From the NCBI GenBank assembly GCA_964388485.1, contig CAYMAS010000002.1, positions 93,370 through 157,369 of the forward strand: 64,000 bases of DNA, read 5' to 3'. This document shows, piece after piece, positions 61,655-64,000 of this stretch. Below the pieces are notes generated by a model that saw only the letters and a list, made by a program, of their open reading frames with translations, had not been told where the DNA came from and searched no databases. The translations under genes were made by a program, and so were the position numbers. How positions within the stretch are numbered: position 1 is the first letter of the stretch; every line of letters begins with the position of its first letter. The stretch is from JBCDKH01 sp964388485 (GTDB lineage Bacteria > Planctomycetota > Phycisphaerae > Tepidisphaerales > Tepidisphaeraceae).

Positions 61655-62617
61655 CTATTCACTAGCCAATGCACGCCGCCGCCGCAGGAGCAGGCCGCCG
61701 AGGGCGGCGATGCCGGCCAAGGCGGAGGTGGGTTCGGGGACGGCGGTGATGGTGATGGAGCCGTGGCCGGCGTTGACGCCGGAGAGGTTGACGAAGTTGT
61801 CGTTGGCGAAGGGGCTGGCGTTGAACGACCCGCCGCCGCCACCGGCACCGCCAACGTTGCTTCCTCCGCTGCCCGCCCCGCCGCTGTAGCCGCCGCCACC
61901 GCCGCCGCCGTTGCGGCCCGCCCCACCACCACCGCCGAAGCCGCCGCCCAAAAGGGGGTGTCCGATTGACTGCGAGGAATCCACCGACCCCCACCCACCC
62001 GCCAACCCGTTGAAGTAAGACTTGCCGCCAAGGCCGAATTGTTCGTCGAAACCGTCGTTGCCATTGGTAAAGAAGCCGCCGCCGCCGCCTGATCCTCGAG
62101 CGCTGCCTCCGCCTCCACCGTTCCCGAGGGTGCCACCGGTATTGCCGACGCCGATGGCGTCGCCACCGGCCGTTCCGGCCAGCCCGGGCCCGCCGATGAA
62201 TTGTCCACCGCCGATGAATGCTCCCCCACCGCCGCCGGCGATGATCAGCGGCTGGTCGCCGGGGGCAACGACGAAGCTGCCGCCACCGCCACTGCCGCCG
62301 CCGGCGCTGCCGCCACGTTTGCCCGCCTGCCCGACGGCAATTCGAAGCTGATCACCCTGGGTCAGCAAGAAGTCGCCGCCGATTCGGGCGCCGTGACCGC
62401 CCGAAATCGAATGCCATTTGCCGCCCTGGGCGCCGTTGGCGGTGATGTTGTAGAGGCCGGTGGCGGGGACGGTGAAGGTTTCGAAGTTGCCGGTGTAGCC
62501 GAAGGTGACGGTGAAGTCGGGCGTGACGGTCGCGGCCCGGGCAGTCTGCGGGGGCGAGGCGAGGAGCGTCAGCAGGAAGCCCGCGAGAGCAAGGGCGGGA
62601 AGGGTTGAAAGTCGCAT
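61655..62617 (-). CDS. PEP-CTERM exported glycine-rich protein 4
   Basis: 320 residues from the ATG at 62617 with GGAGAA upstream. Signal peptide LPALALAGFLLTLLASPPQT. The mature part starts FTVTFGYTGNFETFTVPATG, continues with about 190 residues of Gly-rich repeats (GGGGG runs with A, S, N), then a short domain and the tail AVPEPTSALAGIAALGG with LLLRRRRALASE. The Gly-rich body suggests a structural or adhesive surface protein. Confidence 0.87.
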   Translation of the reverse strand: MRLSTLPALALAGFLLTLLASPPQTARAATVTPDFTVTFGYTGNFETFTVPATGLYNITANGAQGGKWHSISGGHGARIGGDFLLTQGDQLRIAVGQAGKRGGSAGGGSGGGGSFVVAPGDQPLIIAGGGGGAFIGGGQFIGGPGLAGTAGGDAIGVGNTGGTLGNGGGGGSARGSGGGGGFFTNGNDGFDEQFGLGGKSYFNGLAGGWGSVDSSQSIGHPLLGGGFGGGGGAGRNGGGGGGGYSGGAGSGGSNVGGAGGGGGSFNASPFANDNFVNLSGVNAGHGSITITAVPEPTSALAGIAALGGLLLRRRRALASE

Positions 62618-62863
62618 GGATCTGTTCTCCGGTGAACGGGGGTGGGGTGGGGGACGGCGGCCGCCAGTGGGCTGCTCGACCTGTTCCACGCGAGAACGGG
62701 CGACGGAGGACAAAGAATTTCCTGTCCCGCCCGAGGGCAGTTGGCGTGGAGGAGGTCGAAGGCGCTGCCGTCGGCGTCGCAGGGCGACGGGAGGGGTTGG
62801 CTTCGACGATGGATGAAGCGCCGGCCGTGCCAAGGGAAGGCACGGCCCGCTTGCGTGTCGTCG

Positions 62864-64000
62864 TCAGGACGCCGGTCGCGTCGTCGCGCGGGCGGCGGCG
62901 ATGTCGGCGGCGAGGGCGTCGAGCACCGCCTCGGCACGGGGGATGAGGTCGGCGTCAGGGGTGCCGCGGCGGGCGTCGATGAGGATGCGGCGGGCTTCGG
63001 CGAGATATGCATCCGCCTCGTCCAGGTTTCCTTGAACAACGGCGAGCCGGGCCGCTCGCAGAAGGCTATTGCCGAGCGTGGGATGGTCGGGCGGCAGACG
63101 CAACCGCTGGAGACGGACAAGGTCGGCCGCGACTTGAGCGGCCTCGTCGGCTCGGCCGGCACGTTGGAGCAACTGGGTCAGCGTGTGGCCGGCGTACATC
63201 GATTGGCTGTGGTCGCTGCCGAAGTGACCGATGATGGGCTCGAACGTTGCAAGGGCGACTGCGATGCCACGTTCGACGGCTGCCTGCTCGGCCGCGACGT
63301 TGTCCTCGGCCGCGGCAGCGCGGGCCGCGTTCAACTCCAGGCGGGCCAGGCGACTCTGATGCACGAGCGCCCGCGGGTGATCGACTTCGGTCGCAGCGAT
63401 GATGCCCTCGACGGCGGCGGCAATTTCGCGACGCCCTTCGTCGAAGCGACCCACCGCGCCCAGAAGCTCGCCGTAGCTGGCCCGCGTCTCGAGCGTGTCC
63501 GTCGCGATCGGTCCTGCCGTCCGCAGGCGAATGGCGAGGAAGTCTTCGTAAAGCGGTATGGCGGCGGCGTAGTCGCCTCGGCCGACGGTGACGCCGATCA
63601 GGTTGTTCTGCACGCGAAGTGCCCGCGGATCTTCCTCGCCGAAGGTGGCTTGAGAAAGGGCGAGCAAGGGGACGAACCGTTCGTGTGCCTCGTCGAGACG
63701 GTCGGCGGTATATCTCGTGTAGGCGGCCCAGTATTCGGCGTCATGAAGCTCGACGTCGTCGGGAGAGACCTCGTCCTTCAACAGGTCGACGGCCTTGTCG
63801 AGATGATCGATGGCCTGGTCGAACGCTTCGAGCGCGATGTAGCTGCGGCCGATGGCGACGCGGATGGCGGCTTCGGTGCGCGGGCGGTCGAAACGGCCGG
63901 CGATGGTCTCGGAGGCGGCGTCGAGGACCTGGCGGAGCGTCATCTTCGGCCCGGCCACGACCACGCCGGTGCCGCCGGCCGTGCCGAGGACCTCGTTCGT
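62864..64000 (-). CDS. TPR-repeat protein, C-terminal part (5' end outside window)
   Basis: At least 379 residues in a frame still open at 64000. TPR-like units recur (VAIGRSYIALEAFDQAIDHL, RVQNNLIGVTVGRGDYAAAI, HTLTQLLQRAGRADEAAQVA). The pattern KMTLRQVLDAASETIAGRFD before the first repeat is what follows the catalytic domain in planctomycete Ser/Thr kinases with TPR tails, but no kinase domain is visible here, so this remains a guess. GTG at 63964 is probably internal. Confidence 0.75.
   Translation of the reverse strand, partial: TNEVLGTAGGTGVVVAGPKMTLRQVLDAASETIAGRFDRPRTEAAIRVAIGRSYIALEAFDQAIDHLDKAVDLLKDEVSPDDVELHDAEYWAAYTRYTADRLDEAHERFVPLLALSQATFGEEDPRALRVQNNLIGVTVGRGDYAAAIPLYEDFLAIRLRTAGPIATDTLETRASYGELLGAVGRFDEGRREIAAAVEGIIAATEVDHPRALVHQSRLARLELNAARAAAAEDNVAAEQAAVERGIAVALATFEPIIGHFGSDHSQSMYAGHTLTQLLQRAGRADEAAQVAADLVRLQRLRLPPDHPTLGNSLLRAARLAVVQGNLDEADAYLAEARRILIDARRGTPDADLIPRAEAVLDALAADIAAARATTRPAS

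Overview
The window is high-GC bacterial chromosome, most likely from a planctomycete of the Phycisphaerae type. The evidence is four exported proteins with C-terminal PEP-CTERM tails ending in Arg-rich runs, an exosortase/EpsI pair, very long TPR proteins, many GTG/TTG starts and several families of REP-like palindromes between genes. A run of 38 N at 37511-37548 shows that it comes from a draft scaffold.

Layout. 1-16 kb: the end of purL, a STAS regulator, then a minus-strand surface-polysaccharide and protein-sorting locus. In transcription order this is a WecA-like sugar-phosphate transferase, an O-antigen ligase/polymerase with TPRs, ribosomal genes rpmI and rplT lodged inside the locus, exosortase, EpsI, a 1657-residue TPR protein and a Wzc-type tyrosine autokinase. 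16-21 kb: hemA with a 21-bp tandem repeat in its leader, a candidate small RNA with its own promoter and terminator, a HIT protein, a PpiD/SurA-like foldase and tRNA-Lys(CTT).

21,153-36,874: a 15.7-kb integrative element inserted in tRNA-Lys, bounded by 43-bp direct repeats and with 11-bp arm-type repeats at both ends. It carries a tyrosine integrase, a HigBA toxin-antitoxin pair, a divergent XRE regulator, an excisionase-like protein, a replication initiator gene with iteron-like repeats inside its coding sequence, a dnaB-type helicase broken by one in-frame TGA, a tail-assembly chaperone pair with a clean -1 slippery heptamer, and a tape-measure gene. I see no capsid, portal, terminase, major-tail or lysis gene. 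It is either a strongly deleted prophage or a satellite-like element that keeps only a tail-length module.

37-64 kb: chromosome again. In order: CACGTG palindromes, a metal-type P-type ATPase with unusual metal-site residues, a VapC-like/DUF104 pair, an orphan ABC-2 permease, an operon of three SPFH (HflK/HflC-like) membrane proteins, tRNA-Leu and tRNA-Val, an exported protein with a REP element in its signal-peptide region, an exported gluzincin-like peptidase, lnt, a HEAT-repeat lipoprotein, ruvC, a GT4 glycosyltransferase with a Thr-His-Pro repeat, gpmI, a ParA/VanZ/methyltransferase operon, four PEP-CTERM proteins (likely substrates of the exosortase at 9.9-11.2 kb), and the C-terminal part of a TPR protein running off the right edge.
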